The notes beneath the pieces are model-generated. The model did no database searches. It was not told the origin of the DNA and saw nothing but the letters and a program-made list of their open reading frames with translations. The position numbers and the translations under genes are program-made. A DNA stretch of 7,553 bases from Sphingomonadales bacterium UBA6171 (lineage in GTDB: Bacteria; Pseudomonadota; Alphaproteobacteria; Sphingomonadales; Sphingomonadaceae): contig DITZ01000072.1 of NCBI GenBank assembly GCA_002422985.1, positions 40,459 through 48,011 of the forward strand, given 5' to 3'. The first letter of the stretch is position 1. Every line of letters begins with the position of its first letter. This document shows, in pieces, positions 6,470 through 7,553 of this stretch.

Positions 6470-6731
6470 GGACGGTCTAACCCCTTAAAGAACCTATTTT
6501 ATTCTTGTTGGCTTGGCCGAGCGTTCAACGCTTATGCTGCGTTTTATGGTCGCTGAATGGCCCTAGTTGTACCAGAACGAATCAGGTTTTTACAGCAATT
6601 TCGGTAGGCTAGCGCGTTTTTTTAAACCTACATCCATAGCTGGACTGATCATTCATTTAGCGGATGCATGATTTTCAATTATTTATCAGGAATTTAATTG
6701 GGTGGTGCAAAAATCTTACGCTGTGAAACAA
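6470..6731. other. AT-rich spacer between eno and ftsB
   Basis: No gene is seen in this 262-base stretch; reading frames are short and lack plausible starts. It should hold the ftsB promoter and perhaps the 3' end of the eno message. On the minus strand TTGCAC followed after about 17 bases by GATAAA, and TTGAAC followed by AATAAAAT nearer ftsB, are weak promoter-like pairs. An imperfect inverted repeat (6648-6656 with 6664-6672, eight of nine pairs) is followed by TTTT only on the plus strand, so it does not fit an eno terminator. Confidence 0.4.
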
Positions 6732-7553
6732 CTATGCAAACAACGCCTTTCCAGCATATTGCCCGGTCTGCCCCAGCATCTCTTCAATGCGAATCAATTC
6801 GTTATATTTCGCAGTGCGGTCGGTGCGGCAGGGCGCGCCGGTTTTGATTTGCCCGCAATTAGCCGCCACGGCTAAATGGGCAATGGTCGTGTCTTCCGTT
6901 TCGCCAGAGCGATGGCTCATCACGGCACGGTAGCCAGCCCGGTGGGCCATCTCCACTGCCCGCATGGTTTCGGTCAGCGTACCGATCTGGTTTACCTTCA
7001 CCAGCAGCGCATTGGCCAGACCCTGCTGGATACCTTCGGCAAGGATACGCGGGTTGGTGACGAACAGATCATCGCCAACCAATTGGATTTTAGTGCCGAG
7101 CGCACGGGTGATGGCCGCCCAACCGGCATGGTCGTTTTCGGCCATGGCATCTTCAATCGAGAAAATGGGAAATTGCGCCAGCAAGGTTTCGTAGTAACGG
7201 ATCATGCCTTCCGCATCGAGGGTTTTGCCCTCGCCCGCCAGCACGTATTGGCCATTTTTATAAAACTCGCTGGACGCCGCATCCAGCGCCAGGGCGATAT
7301 CGTCGCCCGGCGTGTACCCGGCGGCTTCGACCGCTTTGCAGATAAAGCTCAGCGCATCCTCGGCACTTTTCAGGGCCGGGGCAAAACCACCCTCATCGCC
7401 GATACCGGTATTGTGCCCGGCATCTTTCAGCTGTTTTTTTAGCTGGTGAAAAATCTCCGCCCCCATGCGAATCGCTTCCGCCATGGTTTCGGCTTTCACC
7501 GGCATGATCATGAATTCCTGAATATCGATCGGATTGTCGGCATGCGCGCCGCC
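6732..7553 (-). CDS. eno: Enolase (phosphopyruvate hydratase), 5' end cut by window
   Basis: Enolase interconverts 2-phosphoglycerate and phosphoenolpyruvate in the cytoplasm. The 273 codons present begin at GGAHADNPIDIQEFMI, about residue 150 of a protein that is normally about 425 long, so the N-terminal capping domain is missing and most of the barrel is here. Numbered within the fragment, the conserved residues are all present: the acid/base glutamate in GDEGGFAP (54), metal ligands Asp91 (LDAASSEF), Glu134 (SIEDAMAE) and Asp161 (GDDLFVTNP), the catalytic lysine in LLVKVNQIGT (186), the loop SHRSGETEDT (His214, Arg215, Ser216) and Lys237 in IKTGAPCRTDR. The end (AGKALFA, TAG) is typical. 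It lies upstream of ftsB on the same strand. The 262-base gap suggests ftsB has its own promoter, although read-through is possible. Confidence 0.98.
   Translation of the reverse strand, partial: GGAHADNPIDIQEFMIMPVKAETMAEAIRMGAEIFHQLKKQLKDAGHNTGIGDEGGFAPALKSAEDALSFICKAVEAAGYTPGDDIALALDAASSEFYKNGQYVLAGEGKTLDAEGMIRYYETLLAQFPIFSIEDAMAENDHAGWAAITRALGTKIQLVGDDLFVTNPRILAEGIQQGLANALLVKVNQIGTLTETMRAVEMAHRAGYRAVMSHRSGETEDTTIAHLAVAANCGQIKTGAPCRTDRTAKYNELIRIEEMLGQTGQYAGKALFA

Noticed and set aside
6648..6672. Inverted repeat as the eno terminator
   Set aside because: The T-rich tail lies on the plus-strand side, whereas eno is transcribed on the minus strand, and no plus-strand gene ends nearby.

Overview
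The window is alphaproteobacterial in character. It carries the eno – ftsB/divIC – pdhA – pdhB – pdhC – lpd gene order that many alphaproteobacteria share, with all of these genes on the minus strand. The genus cannot be fixed from the sequence alone. The pdhB, pdhC and lpdA proteins look sphingomonad- or rhodospirillal-like to the eye.

Reading in the direction of transcription, from right to left: (1) the C-terminal two thirds of enolase (6732-7553, cut by the window edge); (2) an AT-rich spacer of about 260 bases; (3) a 104-residue FtsB/DivIC-type septum protein (6155-6469); (4) a complete endonuclease/exonuclease/phosphatase-family gene on the opposite strand (about 5060-6097), convergent with ftsB and divergent from pdhA; (5) the pyruvate dehydrogenase operon: pdhA (E1 alpha), an unrecognised 59-codon gene, pdhB (E1 beta), pdhC (E2), a small Phd/YefM-antitoxin-like reading frame, and lpdA (E3, cut by the left edge).

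E1 alpha/beta decarboxylates pyruvate on thiamine diphosphate. The single lipoyl arm of E2 carries the acetyl group to coenzyme A. E3 reoxidises the lipoyl group with FAD and NAD+. Enolase makes phosphoenolpyruvate two steps upstream of acetyl-CoA, so the block links lower glycolysis to the TCA cycle. The genes are packed tightly: TGATG overlap from pdhA to the 59-codon gene, a 13-base overlap from that gene to pdhB, 9 bases from pdhB to pdhC, and ATGA overlap from the antitoxin-like frame into lpdA. This fits one translationally coupled transcript.

The less ordinary points are the two small reading frames inside the pdh operon, a visible GC step near position 3,705 (roughly two thirds GC in pdhB/pdhC/lpdA, mid-50s in pdhA, about 45% in the 59-codon gene), and the opposite-strand nuclease-family gene that splits ftsB from pdhA. 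No CRISPR array, insertion sequence, tRNA or rRNA was seen.
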